From Hippopus hippopus (Eukaryota; Mollusca; Bivalvia; Cardiida; Cardiidae): 64,000 bases of DNA. Position numbers and translations under genes: made by a program. The notes beneath the pieces were generated by a model. It saw only the letters and a list, made by a program, of their open reading frames with translations. It was not told the DNA's origin and did no database searches. The stretch is from the NCBI GenBank assembly GCA_946811185.2, contig OX328104.1, forward strand, positions 53,242,505 through 53,306,504. The letters are read 5' to 3'. The first letter of the stretch is position 1. Every line of letters begins with the position of its first letter. Positions 24,221 through 37,192 of this stretch are shown here, piece after piece.

Positions 24221-25489
24221 ATTGATTAGATAATTTTTTTACATTATTGGTCGATTTCCTTGAAAATGGTAGCGATTATTAATTACAATGAGCTCGAGGT
24301 TTTTTTTTTTTTTTTTTAATTTGGATTGATTTTCAAAATAAATATCCTTAAATTTTGTTGCAAATGATTTAATTTAACTCGTTTATCCTAGATTTGTTAA
24401 AAAGCGTGTGTGTGTGGGGGGTCTACCTTGCTTCTATGTACATGAAATAATGACCTAAATTGAGACATGAGGGTTTGCTGTTTTAACTTATATTTACGAC
24501 AGTTTTCATTCAAGGCGTGGAGCTGATAGTACAAAGGAAAATTTACAAATATTTCTAACTGTTTTTAACATATTCCCTCGCAATAAAGCATACTGGTCAG
24601 AGCGATTCAGGCATTTGCAGGCCTCGTGTTATTTCAAGCAGGAGCAGATAACGTTTAAAAAGTGTTCGACTTTGTATCAACACTTCCTGATCTGTCGATT
24701 TCGCTATCAGTAATTTTGTGATTCATACAGCAGTCTATTAACTTTTATCCTACTGGGTTTAGTTCAGTTGAACAAACAATCATTGACCAAGCTGTGCCTA
24801 TCGAGTTTAGATGGATATGGTAGTGTATCCATTTATCATAGACAAAATATCAGAAACAGACCGAACGTGGTCTTTCTTTCGCCAGGAGAAGGGTTGTCGC
24901 ATTAATGAGATTAAGGGGTGCTATATACACCAGTCCTGATTATGTTACAATTACTTTACAAAGTACAAAATTTACAAAGTTTAAGTTAGGGGCGTGTCTG
25001 CAAAATAAACACCTTTCTATCTCCGAAGCACCAGGACCGACCGCAGGAAGAAAGTTGAATTTAGTCTAGGCTAAGGTCGAACACATGGATTGCTGGCTTC
25101 TATCTCTCGACTAACTATCCGAGAGTGAGTTTTCCTTACTGTTAACCTAGTTTTGAAGTGTAAGACAAAACAAGGGGATATTTTCTACCGATTGTTGTAA
25201 TGACAGTACCAGCTCGAGACAAAATTTTTAACAAGATTTTTAACGGGCACAGTTGGGGGAAGGAAGGAAATTGTCGCAGTGCATGATAGTGCATGCTATT
25301 TGGTATCTTCGGACACCACAAAAATAGCATTGAATAAAAAAGTTGATTTGAATGACCAAAGAAACAAATATTCATTCAAAGATGTAAAATTAAATTTGGT
25401 TAGACTTGGCTATAATCGTATATTTCACAAAACCTGAAGTCCACATGTCTTTTTTCAAGCCTCATATAACCGTTCTATTTTTTCAACTA

Positions 25490-26972
25490 TACTCAGCGTC
25501 AATGAAAAGTCACCAGGTACTAAAGTTGAATAATTTTCACCTTGCCACAAGAGAGAAATTTTCAATTATGTTGAACGTTATTATACTTATTTCCCGACCC
25601 GTATCTGACAAATTTCACGTGCTTGCACATCTGAGTAGTCCATCTTTATTTGCACGTGCAAAAATGAATTCTAATCAATTTTCTGAAAGCAAACTATCCA
25701 AGGTTCACTTTCTTTTCGTCGTTCGAACAAAAATCCAGATTTTGTGTTCCCATAACATTAAATATGGGACGTTTAAGTGAAGTTCAACGTCACCGTGCGT
25801 TAGGAATGGTTGATGGCGGACTATCATACCGCGAAGTAGGCCGAAGAATGGGTTGTTCGCATAAAACCATTATGAAACTCGTTCAAAGGAACGAAGAGAC
25901 AGGCGCCATGAATGACAGACAACGCCCGGGACGCCAAAGGGTTACGTCGCGTCGTCAGGACCATCAGATAGTATTGTGTCATCTTCGGGATCGGTTCAGA
26001 ACATCCGTCCTAACGGCTCGGGAAACTATTGGAATAACTAATCAGCGCATTAGTGCATCCACAGTTAGACGGCGCTTACGCGACAGTGACATTAGGAGCT
26101 ACAAGGCGTATACGGGTAATGTTCCGACGCCAGTGCGAAGACAAAACCGCTACATTATGTGCATGCAGCATCTGCGATGGACACAACGTCAGTGGCAAGG
26201 TGTTTTGTTCACAGATGAGTCTAGATTTTGCATAGACATTAACGACGATCGTGCAAGGGTGTGGCGACGTCGTGGCGAACGCTATGCAAATTGTTGTGTA
26301 CGAGAGGCTTCACGTTTGGGAGGAGGAGGTGTGATGGTGTGGGCCGATATTTCTTTGCGCTACAGGACACCTCTTGTGGTAATTGATGGAAATCTGAATG
26401 CCAGACGTTATATTGATGAGGTATTGCAGCCAGTGGTATTGCCTTTTTTAAGAAACCACGCCGATGTTACGCTTTTTCAACAAGATAACGCTAGATTGAC
26501 AACAAACTTTCTTGGACAAAATAATGTGCAAGTTTTACCCTGGCCTGCTTTCTCCCCTGATTTGAGTCCCATAGAACAATATATGGGACCAGCTAGGACG
26601 TCGCGTGTTTGACGGCAGACGACGTATTCATAACTGCCAGCAGCTGATTCAGGCACTAACCAGAGAGTGGGAGGTGATCCCTCAGTACAGAATCCAACGT
26701 TTGATTTGCAGTATGAGGCGCAGATCTCAAGCAACTCTGGATGTTCATGGACGACACACGCGATACTGATATTTGGAACATTTCATTTAAAGGTACGTCA
26801 TTTACCAACTTAAATAATTTTTGACATGAGAATGCCCCTATGCCTTTGTGCTTCACGTTGAAACTGTAATATTGTGCTAGAAAAAATATAGCTATTTCAG
26901 GAATTATGCCCTTTCATCAATCCAGAGTAAAATTTGATTGACTACCTGGTGACTTTTCATTGACGCTGAGTA
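25490..26972 (+). mobile_element. Tc1/mariner-type transposon
   Basis: A perfect 30-bp terminal inverted repeat starts TACTCAGCGTCAATGAAAAG (25,490-25,519; inverse at 26,943-26,972) and is flanked by TA on both sides, the usual Tc1 target duplication. The 1,483-bp length is normal for the group. Perfect TIRs suggest a fairly recent insertion, but the transposase is damaged. Confidence 0.9.
25764..26769 (+). pseudogene. Tc1-like transposase, frame-shifted and with a small internal deletion
   Basis: An N-terminal paired-like HTH (L-S-x5-R-x-L-G-M-V, then R-R-M-G-C-S-H-K-T-I) is followed by a second HTH/AT-hook-like basic part (R-P-G-R-Q-R-V-T). The DDE catalytic core follows: F-T-D-E-S-R-F, Q-Q-D-N-A-R and S-P-D-L-S-P-I-E. 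Only 29 residues separate the second D from E, where Tc1 proteins usually have 34. About five residues just after D-N-A-R seem to be missing. The frame is lost just after the catalytic E (about 26,580), and the rest of the usual C-terminus continues in another frame to a TGA at 26,767. The start ATG at 25,764 is the normal one for the family. Probably inactive, but could still be mobilised in trans. Confidence 0.85.
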
Positions 26973-27109
26973 TATTTTCTTTATAGAAAGTGAAATATTA
27001 GTCTTATTGAGATTTCATGAAAGAAATCGAAAAAAAAAAAAAAACGGTGCTTGTATTTGATAATCCGCATTTTTCTTCTGGGAGATTCCGCTGTAAAAAT
27101 AGCATAAAC

Positions 27110-27432
27110 TAGAGCTGTCACTGAATGTGACTTAATATCCCCGCCAGCGCTTTGACAGAAACAGGCAATTTAACAAAAAAAATTTCTAAGTTCAAGGGGA
27201 GATTACCCTTGAATCATAGGGAGTAGATGATTGAATACTGCGTCTTGCAAACCTTCAGTATACGATCAATATATCAACAAACTATCAATACAATAGCAGC
27301 AAAAATGTAGGAGGAGTTCGCGACACAAAATTACTAGTATTTTGTACACAGACGGACACACGGACGGACAGACAGACAGGCTGATTCCAGTATATCCCCG
27401 AAAACATTCGTTTTGCGGGGGTATAATAATAT
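27110..27432. repeat. Dispersed repeat with GGAC/GACA tract
   Basis: It starts near AGAGCTGTCACTGAATGTGA and ends with a CAGACGGACACACGGACGGA tract and CATTCGTTTTGCGGGGGTATAAT. This is the layout of a widespread invertebrate non-autonomous repeat. Confidence 0.5.
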
Positions 27433-29086
27433 CCCTAAAGTAGAATAGGAGGCTCAAGCTCAATGTATTGTATGTTTTTGCGAATAACCTCAGACACTCG
27501 TATAACGTTCAATGTAGCGAAATTCTAAGTCTAGATATATATTTTATTTCTAACGATTACAATTATAAGCAAATTTTACCTAATTAAATTGGCGAAACAT
27601 CAAATTTAATGAAACAAAATGAATTTAAGGTATAGTTAGTATCAATCTTTTCTGACTGACTGGTGAAGGGGTAAGTGTTGCAGCCCCTTATTTTCTTTAA
27701 TTTTCTGGGTTTTTTTTTTTTTTGTCTAACCTTACAGATTTATCTTACAGTGGAAGATTGCAGAACACGTAGTTCACTTGATTTATGCAAATATTCATGA
27801 AAATGTGCAATACTGTATAAATCTAACTGTACGGGGCTATATATTCCGAGTTATTATTGTCCTTTGTTAACACTTGACCTCATGATTATTTTATGTTAGA
27901 TTCCATCCAACACGGTTATCTAATTTTGCTAGTTTGCTCATAAAGCAAATAATATTACTACCATAATCAACAGCATCAGCTCTTAAATATATTATAAAGA
28001 AACAGAGCAGACCCAAACCTGAGAGCTTCTGTAGGACCCGACTGATCAGTGTAAGCTCGGTTTACTATTTTGTACAATATCATTAATCTGATGATTCTCT
28101 GTTGGTTATGGTCATATAGTCTATTTTTTATATACTGAAAGTACAACTCATTCCTTGACTTACTTTTAACCCCTACCTCATAGAAAAGACTATAAATTGA
28201 CGGATCTGCGGTCGACTACTTACAATCAATGTTGTGGGCAAAAGAGAAATATCTCCTTTTGCCTCAATGTTTTTCAAAAGCATACATCCCTTCACCATAT
28301 CTATATTTTTATATCTTTGAAGCTGTCAATTAGATCCGTTGATTTTCCTATGTCTTTTACTTGTCTCCATCTTTTTATGCTGTCCACAGTTACGTTTCAT
28401 TTGCGACATAGAACCAAACCCAAAACGCCTTTCTCCAACAGTATTTTCAACACGTTCACATCTATCACATTTCAACTGATTTGAAAGATGCTCCAACTAA
28501 ACAATGCATATGCGAGATAGAACGCTCTTGGTATAAATGTGTTAATCTTTACTTGTTTGGTTATGTACTTTCGCTTTCAGTTTGATCTTTTGAAACCTTT
28601 ACCTCGACTCGCATGTATATTGCTTGATTGAAATACTTTCGTGTTTGGTGTTTTCCGACACGAAACGCCCCACTTTTGTCCTTGTTTTATCTATTACTGC
28701 AGACTGACAAGTTTAACAAGATCAACTGTGAAAAGTTGTGTTTGAGTATTCGGTAAGCGTGATATTGGAAACTGTTGCGATCGAATGATAAACCCCATAC
28801 ATTGAAATTTTTCACTGAAAAGATATAACTTATCAGTTACGACAAAATCCCGTATTATACGTGTACCTACCTTTATGAAGAGGCATTTTGAAAAAATCCA
28901 GTCAGTTGAGCTAAATTTAATATGTCGTCTGCAGGTGCTTTCAAATTGGTCGTGTTTACAAACAGTTGTCGTCTAATAAATAGTGCACTCTACAACGTAA
29001 TGAAGCAACTGTTTGTTTTGTTTTCAATAGTGCTGAAAACTGACTTATCATAAATGGTGACTACTTCATGTAATTATCTCAAAGAT

Positions 29087-29130
29087 ACATTTGCTCAGGT
29101 GAGCAATTTAGGGCCACTGTGGACCTCTTG
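29087..29130. repeat. End fragment of a CTCAGGTGAGC repeat
   Basis: TTTGCTCAGGTGAGCAATTTAGGGCC resembles the right end of the repeat that hosts the Polinton (about 62,505). Confidence 0.5.
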
Positions 29131-29705
29131 TTTATGTTTTGCATTAAGTTGATAACCATTTGATATTTCGCAGAGACCAACCGACTCTCTGGCTATTTAA
29201 GTCAAGTACTTACTGATAAGGATTAAACTGTGTCTGGCATTTCAGTGGACATGATTGATTGATGATCAATGCAGATATTGATAAGAGGTTTCAGTGCACG
29301 TTACGCATTACCGTTTGGCGATTCTTAATCATCACAGTTTAGTTTTGGTATGGAGTTACAAAATGGTTTGTGCTAGGTGGTTAATATTTTTACAGTTTGT
29401 ATTTGTGATAGGTAAGTTACCAATTATATATCGTCGAATATGTTTTAGTGACAAATCAAATATTATGCCTGTGAAACGTATAGCTATACTCAAATGCCAA
29501 AGAAATTTAACAACGTACGATTTAAAAGTTAAAATTGTAAAGAGAGTCCAAATTTTCCGGTGCATTGTCAGATACATTTCTTTTGTAATAGGTATAATGG
29601 ATGATGACACATTGTTAGCGCAAAGCACTCTCATGCGCTTGCTCTAACGTCCGTATAATGTTTTTTCTATAGAATATCACTTGACGTTCCAACTCGTAAA
29701 CTCTA

Positions 29706-29967
29706 GATGGATACACAATTATAAAAATGTTTATTCTGTTTCAATATTTCGGCTTACGCCTTTATCAAGAAATTTATGCCTTTTACATTTTTATGACTAT
29801 TTTCACATCACCATTATTTATTACCGGTATTATAGGATTTATAAATAATGGTGATGTGAAAATGGTCGCAAAATTTATAAGGCATTACTTTAACGATAAA
29901 TTTCTTGATAAAGGCTTAAGTCGAAATATTGAAACAAAGTAAACCCTTTTAAAAATTGTGTATAATT
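29706..29967. mobile_element. Foldback element, arms of about 110 bp
   Basis: TTTCAATATTTCGGCTTACGCC.. and ..AAGTCGAAATATTGAAAC are inverse. CTTTATCAAGAAATTTAT and ATAAATTTCTTGATAAAG are exact inverses, as are TTTTCACATCACCATTATTTAT and its partner. The centre is ACCGGT-like. No real ORF. Confidence 0.65.
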
Positions 29968-31454
29968 CATTTCCTTAGGAAAATTAAAGTAAATGGGTGG
30001 TTTTGTAATCCATCTGTCGTGGTAATAACGATATTCAAAAGCATACTGTGTGTTTCATTTTGCCGAGACTTTCAATGTTAAAGCGTGGAAGAGTTTTAAG
30101 GATGCAGACCTCAGGAATTTCATAAGAGGACACTGAAGGGTTCTTTGTTGCAGAAGGATTACGATTTACCGCTTGTAGAACTGATAATAACAGACTGGAT
30201 CTGTTGTCGACCGCCAAAGATATAGTCAACGGACGAACTACGTATCAGGAGGTCACACATGTGATATAGGATACGAAAAGCAACATGTACTAGCGTAGAC
30301 GTGTCTAGAGGTCGTATCTTGGTTAACACTGTCACAGAACGCATGATATTCGTGCGAGGAGCCGTACACGTTAGACCTTTAATTCTTGTTAAGGTCCGTT
30401 AGCGACGATGCGATCGAGCACACAAAAGTACGGTCATCGAACGCAACATCATTGGACCAGTTATATTTTTTCTTAAAATAATCAAGGTTCAGTGTTTTTT
30501 TTTTTTCGTATCTGGCGTCGTCCGGGCAAAATGCTTCCAAACTACTGAGCGTCTTAACACGATATATAGCACAAGAACGACTGACAAAGAATTGATCAAT
30601 CATTGCGTTCGGTACTTGGATCACCACCATTATCGTGCGTGCCAGCCATATTGTTGCTGTTAGGTTTTGTTATGGAAAGCGTGATTGTTGTTTTCTCCGT
30701 CGTCATCTATTTAGGATAACGTCAAGTTTTCTTTTTTTTGGTATCCTGAAGCAAGGAAATAACAAGTAGCGACATGCCAACATTATGAAACAAGACTAAC
30801 ACTGTTGGGCGTCATGGGCTTTAATTTATAAACTTCACAAATCTTACAACATGGGATGAAAAGCTGTGGCATTTCTTTTAATTCATTCTTTTATCCATTT
30901 TATTCCCCAGATAAAAAAACTTTAATTTATGGATGTGCTTTTAAGTACCAACCATTTTAGAATTACAATGATGATCAAATACAGTTGTTTCAATACTTTG
31001 ATTCAAACAAAACCGTTTTATTTCTGTGAAACAGTTGTTGTGTTGATAGATAATTATTATATTCATATAGATATGCATCAACCCATCGGGGAATCTTTCT
31101 GACATATTAAATGTAGAAAATGAAACGAAAATATAACCTGTATTGCGATTCATTAATACCCCGTATGAAAAAATGCACTTCGTGAACTTTGACATATATA
31201 ACTTGCAAACGCCCAGCTCTACAGGTGGCAGATTTTGAAAAAGTGTTCAGAAGACATTGGAGTTTAAGATGATAAAAGTGCCGAAAATTTCTCCCGGTGG
31301 TTGAGTATGTCTATTAGTGGCTCAATGTTTAACATGACCGCTGGCGTCAACAATACTTACTTGTCTCTAAGGATGTTATGACAAAGGATGATATAGAGGA
31401 TATTTTTTTCATACGATGAAAGATCAAAATTTATTTATCGAATGAACATCAACG

Positions 31455-31855
31455 GTAATATTTTCAGGAGTGGCGCAGCCACGAGTGAAAATATTACCGA
31501 TGATGTTCACGAGACGAAATAAATTTCGATCTTTCACCGAAAAAGAGAAACGTTCTATTTATTTCATGCTATTAACCCTGTTTGGCGAGAACTTACTACA
31601 AAATCCAGCACAGTTCTTTTCGGTTATTCCCCGTGGTGTACCCCCTCCGCATAGCAAAGCATTACAATATTACGTCAAGCGCGAGAAATGTAGGGTAAAT
31701 TAAGTCACATTTCCATCTGGTTGAGTGGCACGCGCATTTCATCTAGGTAGCTAGAGTGCGGGAACTACTGTTTGCGCCTTCAACTGAAGAGTTGGAAAAT
31801 AAAGCAGTATTTCGAAAAATATTTCACCGTTATTTCTCGATAAACTTCCGGAAAG
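31455..31855 (+). repeat. Dispersed repeat, family X, copy 2
   Basis: Longest copy of the family (see 16,681): GGCGCAGCCACGAGTG at the start and TTTCTCGATAAACTTCCGG at the end. Confidence 0.6.
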
Positions 31856-32013
31856 TATATTTCTTTCGCCGAGAAAATCGCACAGTATCGGACCGTGTCG
31901 AACAAGGATTAGATTCTACGTTTTGTACGGTTTGATCTTGATATGTACTGACCGCAAAAGCTCATACGTGCTGGCTTATTAGCCGAGGGGTTAACATGTT
32001 AAGGAAAGGTATG

Positions 32014-32721
32014 TATGCATAGGAAAACTATGGTGGCATATTTCTGCCGTGAGATACGAGATAGCTATTGCGATAATTTAAGTGAACTATCGTGATAAAA
32101 CAAAGTTTCCTGGAAACATTATCTAGATGATAAAAAAAATTCACGATAAAAATATCGCGATAATTCCAGCTGTTATAATGATTTTTTTTTTTTGCTTTCG
32201 TGCCCACAACTGACATTCACGGTATCTATAATAAGATACGGTTTCGGAACATCTTCGTCTACAACCATATGAATTTTCCTTTTCCCTGAATGGTTTTAAA
32301 GTTGTTCGTAGCAGGCATTTCGAGTCATCTTTGTAATTTTACTGACTTCTATTCATTTCGGGTCTTGTCAAAATTTACAAAAAAAGCTACAACTGTTAAT
32401 AATTCGAATTTCTACTCACTGCAATCTTGTGAAGTCAAAAACAACCGAGCTCATCCAAATGGTGAATTTTCTATTTATAGATATCGAGAAACGGATAGAA
32501 CTATCACGATAATTTTATCTCGAATGTCAGCTTCGTGCACGATTGAGAAATTTTGAGTTAAAATATTAAGTTTATCGTGATATTTTTTTCAGGAAACTTT
32601 TCACTATCTCGATAAAATTTCCAGGAAACTTTTAAGTTATTGCGATAGTTTTGTAAAATTATCATGATAACTATCTCGTATCTCGTGGCAGAAATATGCC
32701 ACCATAGAAAGCTTATGCATA
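32014..32721. mobile_element. Non-autonomous inverted-repeat element rich in ATCG-GAT motifs
   Basis: The inner TIRs CTATGGTGGCATATTTCTGC.. (32,028-32,064) and the inverse (32,671-32,707) match over 37 bp with two mismatches; TATGCATA boxes lie outside on both sides. Inside are many TATCGTGATA, TATCGCGATA and CTATCTCGATAA variants next to GGAAACTTT-type words. There is no ORF with known motifs. Confidence 0.65.
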
Positions 32722-33491
32722 AACCAACGCGATAGCAATGTGCATTCAACACTCATAAAAAGCAACAAGAAATCAAGCGACAAGAACACATTTTAAACAA
32801 ATCTTAATTTCATTCGTGGACAAAATGAGTAATATTAAGTACCATATATAGTATGATCACCGAACGATAATAGAAAACACGATAAAAAATAGATAACATA
32901 CAGAAAGGGACTAAAGAAAGGTATGTTTTTTTTTTCCCCTTTGCACGCAAAGTGTTGAATGAAATGAATGAGTGCAAAGCGAATAATGATGAATTTCTCC
33001 AATAACACAGGATAGCCTTTGTATAAAAAAAAATATGATAATAATAAAAAAATGTTTGCCATCACTAATACTGCGGATGATCAAATCATGTGATACAAAA
33101 TATTTCAACAGTACTCTGGTTTGCTCTAAAACTAGTTTATATAAACACTATTGTCACATTAAGTTTGTCATAGTTGCGTGAGTGTTGTGATATTTCATTT
33201 TCTCGTGATTGCGTGAGTAAACACTGATCCTTTAGAAACTATAAAACCCCACTACTGATGTAGATCAGTGGCAGACATTTTTTTTTCTTTGTGGAAGAGG
33301 CAGAGTACGTTTGTGTGTGGATAGTTTCGTGAATTTCGGGGTAAGACATATTTTATTTTGTTCTATAAAAGTTTTCATGTAGATTTTTGGACGTATTTTT
33401 TTACCCGTTTGTGCTTTGTATTTTACTGTGATGCTTTTCTGGCTTGTAGTTTGCATCGTAGGGGATTGAGCCGGCGCTCATTTTCCTACAA

Positions 33492-34274
33492 TGTAACCGT
33501 GGTAAGTGTAGTTGGTATATAAAGGTTTCGCTCTGGATTAAACTGTGCTTTGTAAAATAACGTCTCTGTAATAGTTTGGTTGTGTTAATTTGTATTGTGT
33601 ATAGACAGTTTATATTACGATGTAGAAACATTGTGGGAAAAGCTTCTTTTGAAACAATATTGTAGTAGTTGAAATTGCTCTTAAATTGCCTTTGTGTCTA
33701 AATGTCATTAAGGTTGATTTAGACGCGTTACCCGGGCTAGTTTTGCAGTAACCCGCTGGGAAAAGAGAACAGCGCAATGCTTCCCAATGTTTAAGTTCTT
33801 TTACTGTGCTGGTATGAACAGAAAAGCCTGAAATATAAATTATTAAAGTATCCTTAGTAATCTAGATCTTCTATGCACAGTACTAAGATAAAACATTTAC
33901 AAGTGTGCAACAAAGGAATAAAAACCCACCAGAATCAAATATTGCAGTAAGTAAAGAAGTCAATCATCTGGGTGGCCTTAAGCTTCCAGGTCCCAAAAAC
34001 ATACATGTAGGTCTATCCTTGTGAAAGGTCTGTGTCAGAGAGCAGAAGACAAAGAGTGCTCAATCAACAGTGCATGCAGGATTAGGTAGGTGAATTAATC
34101 TCTCTCACTAAATCCCACTTTCCTTACTTTTTACTAACTCTCCTTCACTATCTCTTAACTCTCACTTAACTCTCTCTAGGCTATAAAAATGAGTGCATGG
34201 ATGTATAAAAATGATATTAATGATATAAAAACACACTATATACATTAATGGTAGAGTAAAATACACAGGTTACA
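33492..34274 (-). repeat. Probable gypsy LTR (3' LTR)
   Basis: The segment starts TGTAACC and ends GGTTACA on the + strand. On the - strand it directly follows a purine tract GCAGGGGAGAA, as expected for the polypurine tract of a Ty3/gypsy element whose pol lies just beyond (34,530-36,500). The second LTR is not seen, so the boundaries rest on these short motifs only. Confidence 0.5.
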
Positions 34275-34529
34275 TTCTCCCCTGCTTTGGAAAATGGCTC
34301 CTGGCATTGCTGAAAGAAAAGTTCGAAAACATCAGGGATAATTGAAGAGCATATGAACCATTAAGTTTCCATAGGAAAAAAAAAAAAAAAAAAAGGACTG
34401 TTGTCGGAGAAAATTAAAGCATCGATAAACTGACGAAGTAACATCACTGTTATTAAACCAGTATAGTTTCCTAGCACTGGTAAGCCAGCTGAAATTCTGA
34501 AAAATGAACAAATAAAAATTAACATGGAT

Positions 34530-36500
34530 TTAGATCCATTCCCCATATCTGTTTGGGGGTTTGATTGTCCTACTGGACCTCCTAACCTGCTTTGGTTGGA
34601 CTACTACCTCTGGGCTTTGAGTTCTATCCCCCGGCTACGGCTTCAGTATATGCCTCTGATAAATGTGAGGGATGTGATGGCTGACTAGCTTCTGCACCGG
34701 CGCTTTTGATAGTTGTGTTGTCTCTCCAATTTAAGTTGTCACTGGGGTTTTGGGTTTGAAACCTGGTAACACGTCGTCTCTGAGGAATGATGTATGGCTG
34801 GCTGGTGTCTGATTCGGATCCTGATTCACTAGCTGACTGGGATGCAGTTAACACTTTTGAGGCAGTTCTCTTTCGAGTCTGTCCAACAGGCATTGACCCA
34901 GCTTCATCAGCAGCAGGGATGCTGTTAAATGGCAGAAGCATATTCCGATGCAGAGTTCGAACAGGTCCCCTCTGGTTGACAGGTCGAAGCCTATATACTT
35001 GGACCTCTGCATTCGGTATATCAATGATGATGTAGGGGTCAGCCTTCCAAATATCTACCATTTTTGCCTTCCCTGTGAAGTGGGCTTTCCGAACCAGCAC
35101 CGTATTACCCTCAACAAGATGGTTATCCTTGACCTTCTGGTCAAGGCGTCTCTTATTGTCTGCAGAAGTCTTCTTTGCTGTCTCTGAAGCTAACTTATAT
35201 GCTTTCCTCAATCTGTCCTTAAGCTTTCCGATAAAGTATGTAGGACTGCTGCAACCAGCTTCATCGGGGCTTACGCCAAGAAAGGCGTCTATGGACAGAC
35301 GTGGGTGCCACCCAAACCTAAGGAAATGAGGAGCATATCCAGTTGCTTCATTCTTTGTGCAGCTGTAGGCATGCGCAAGAGGACTAACATGGGACTTCCA
35401 GTCCGACTTCTGTGACTCCTCCAGGCTACCAAGCATTTGGAGAAGGGTTCTGTTAAATCGTTCGGCACTTCCATTTCCCATTGGATGATAGGGAGTTGTT
35501 CGAGTCTTGCGAATGCCAGCGATATTACAGAGCTCCTTTATCACCTTGCTTTCGAAGTTTTGGCCCTGTTCACTATGCAACTGTTCCGGAAACGAGAAGT
35601 TGACAATGAAATTGTCATACAGAGCTTTGGCTGTTGTCTGTGCTGTCTGGTTCCTAGTGGGAACAGCTTCAACAAAGCATGTAAAGTGGTCTGTAATGAC
35701 AAGGATGTTCTCGTAACCTCCTTTGGATCTTTCAAGACTAAGAAAGTCCATGCAGACCAGCTGCATAGGTCTGGTGGTAGGAATTGACTTGAGATCGGCC
35801 GATATTCTAGCAGAGGCTTCAACTCTGTTGATGATGTCTTTCTCCAGGCCTGGCCAAAAGAACCTCTGCTTAGCAAGCCAAACAGTCTTGTCTTTGCCTG
35901 GGTGTCCTTTGAAGGCAACTTCTTAGAAAGCTTGTGGCAACACCAGCTGCTTCACTTTCTGGCCATCTATGATAGCGGTTCTGTAAAGTATGCCTCTGTC
36001 TTTGAAAAGGCGAGAATACTCTCTCAAGAAAGGTTTTGCTGCTATTAGGGCTGCCTTAGCTTCCTCCTCCGTGGGACGGAAACCGCGATCTATGAGGCTG
36101 GAAACAAATGTAATGCCTTCGTCTGCCATCTGTTCGAGCTTCCAGTCAATCTGTCCAAGGGTTGCTGGTGGCACATCATCATCACGTGCAGAATGAAATG
36201 ATGTGTCTCCAGCTAAAGATCCAACAAGGCTACCATCAACTAAGGCGGCATGGCAGACAGCTTTCACAACGTCTCCAAAAAGCTTTGGCATCAAAGGAAG
36301 GGCATCGGCGTCGGCATTTTGAGATCCAGGCCTGTGCGATATATTGTAGCTGTAGTTCGAAAGAGCTGCAACCCATCGATGACCTGTTGCATCAAGTTTG
36401 GCTGTGGTCATGACATACAGCGGTGGATTGTTGTCAGTGATGACGTCAAAGTGGTACCATATAAATAGTCGTGGAACTTGTCCGTAACTGCCCACTTAAG
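34530..36500 (-). pseudogene. Ty3/gypsy pol 3' part: RNase H end and integrase, broken
   Basis: Reading from 36,500 downwards: the end of RNase H (F-D-V-I-T-D-N-N-P, D-A-T-G-H-R-W-V-A-A-L, H-R-P-G-S-Q-N-A-D-A-D-A-L), a linker, a degraded zinc-binding region, then the integrase core. The core shows M-D-F-L, then H-S-E-Q-G-Q-N-F-E and N-G-S-A-E-R-F-N-R-T. The second acidic residue is E where gypsy integrases have D, so catalysis is doubtful. There is an in-frame TAA at about 35,925 and a frameshift near 36,480. A second frameshift near 34,620 puts the usual R-Y-G-E-W end in another frame, stopping at 34,530. The 5' part of pol and gag are absent, so this is a truncated old copy. Confidence 0.8.
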
Positions 36501-36784
36501 GTTGGCCAACTGTAATGGGATCGTGAAACATCGGTCAATGTCGGTATTCTACGTACAACAACCGGATTGCCTTGGTAAGCTGCGGAGAACGGTCGGGTAT
36601 TCACGTCAACTCCCGGACACGGCATGATTTAACTATTTATCGCCTTTTTTTTTATATACAATGATTCTTTATAAATGATTTAAGATTTTTATAGTTGTTT
36701 TGTCGATTAATGTGACCGAAAAAAAAAAAAAAAAAAACAAAGACAAAAAAATACGAATTTTTCGCAAACTTCCGGTGTAGTTGT

Positions 36785-37192
36785 CATGCAATTTCGCGAC
36801 GCTAAAGGCCGATTCTAGCAAAACAGAAAGAAAGGCTGCCCAATCTTGCCCCAACACCAATTTTGACTGCGATAACTATGCTTGTGATCCTTTGCCTGAG
36901 GCTTGTGTTCATGTTGAAGTTGCCACGACAAGTGATAGTTGGAAGGTTGGTCGACATCGGTTGAATTCGATGTTCTTTCGAAAAACTTGAGGGCCTGTCA
37001 ATTGTGCCTTCTTGGGCCAAATTCCTTTACTTACGACAGCGTTGTTGGGAGAAATATAAAAAGGACCCGGTGGATATTTATATGTTAAATGTGAATTTTG
37101 TCATTTGATAAACAAAGTGGCCTGCGGTAAGACTCACCACGTCAAATTAAGAGGGATGCCATATTTTGTTGCTAGTACTAAACTGAGTTCAG
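36785..37192 (+). pseudogene. Probable Mutator-like transposase remnant, exon 1
   Basis: With two small frame changes this stretch reads W-K-V-G-R, then a C-x2-C region, Y-V-K-C-E-F-C-H-L-I-N, and R-G-M-P-Y-F-V-A-S-T-K-L. It ends at TTCAG|GTAAGA. I recognise this pattern from proteins often annotated as Mutator-like transposase domain proteins in molluscs, but only from memory of the style. Without the frame changes no ORF longer than 69 codons remains. Confidence 0.35.

Larger units (their letters stand above)
9479..25489. other. 16 kb without a recognisable gene
   Basis: All ORFs here are short, lack family motifs and show no exon chain. The region holds SINEs, MITEs, foldback hairpins, a minisatellite and dispersed repeats, listed separately. 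It includes a (TG)n run at about 9625-9647 and a polypyrimidine tract at 11,757-11,905. Confidence 0.75.
26973..33491. other. 6.5 kb without a recognisable gene
   Basis: Only short ORFs without motifs. The repeats listed separately (27,110, 29,087, 29,706, 31,455 and 32,014) fill part of it. TATA-like TATAAAAC at about 33,241 and TATATAAAG at about 33,515 were seen, but no linked ORF. Confidence 0.7.

Noticed and set aside
25406..25780. 124-codon ORF overlapping the Tc1 left end
   Set aside because: It crosses the TIR boundary into unrelated flank, so it cannot be a conserved gene.
33241..33560. Host promoter suggested by TATAAAAC and TATATAAAG
   Set aside because: No linked ORF or exon was found; the second box lies inside the proposed LTR in the opposite orientation.
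34787..35787. Several + strand ORFs over the gypsy integrase
   Set aside because: Antisense shadows of the - strand pol.
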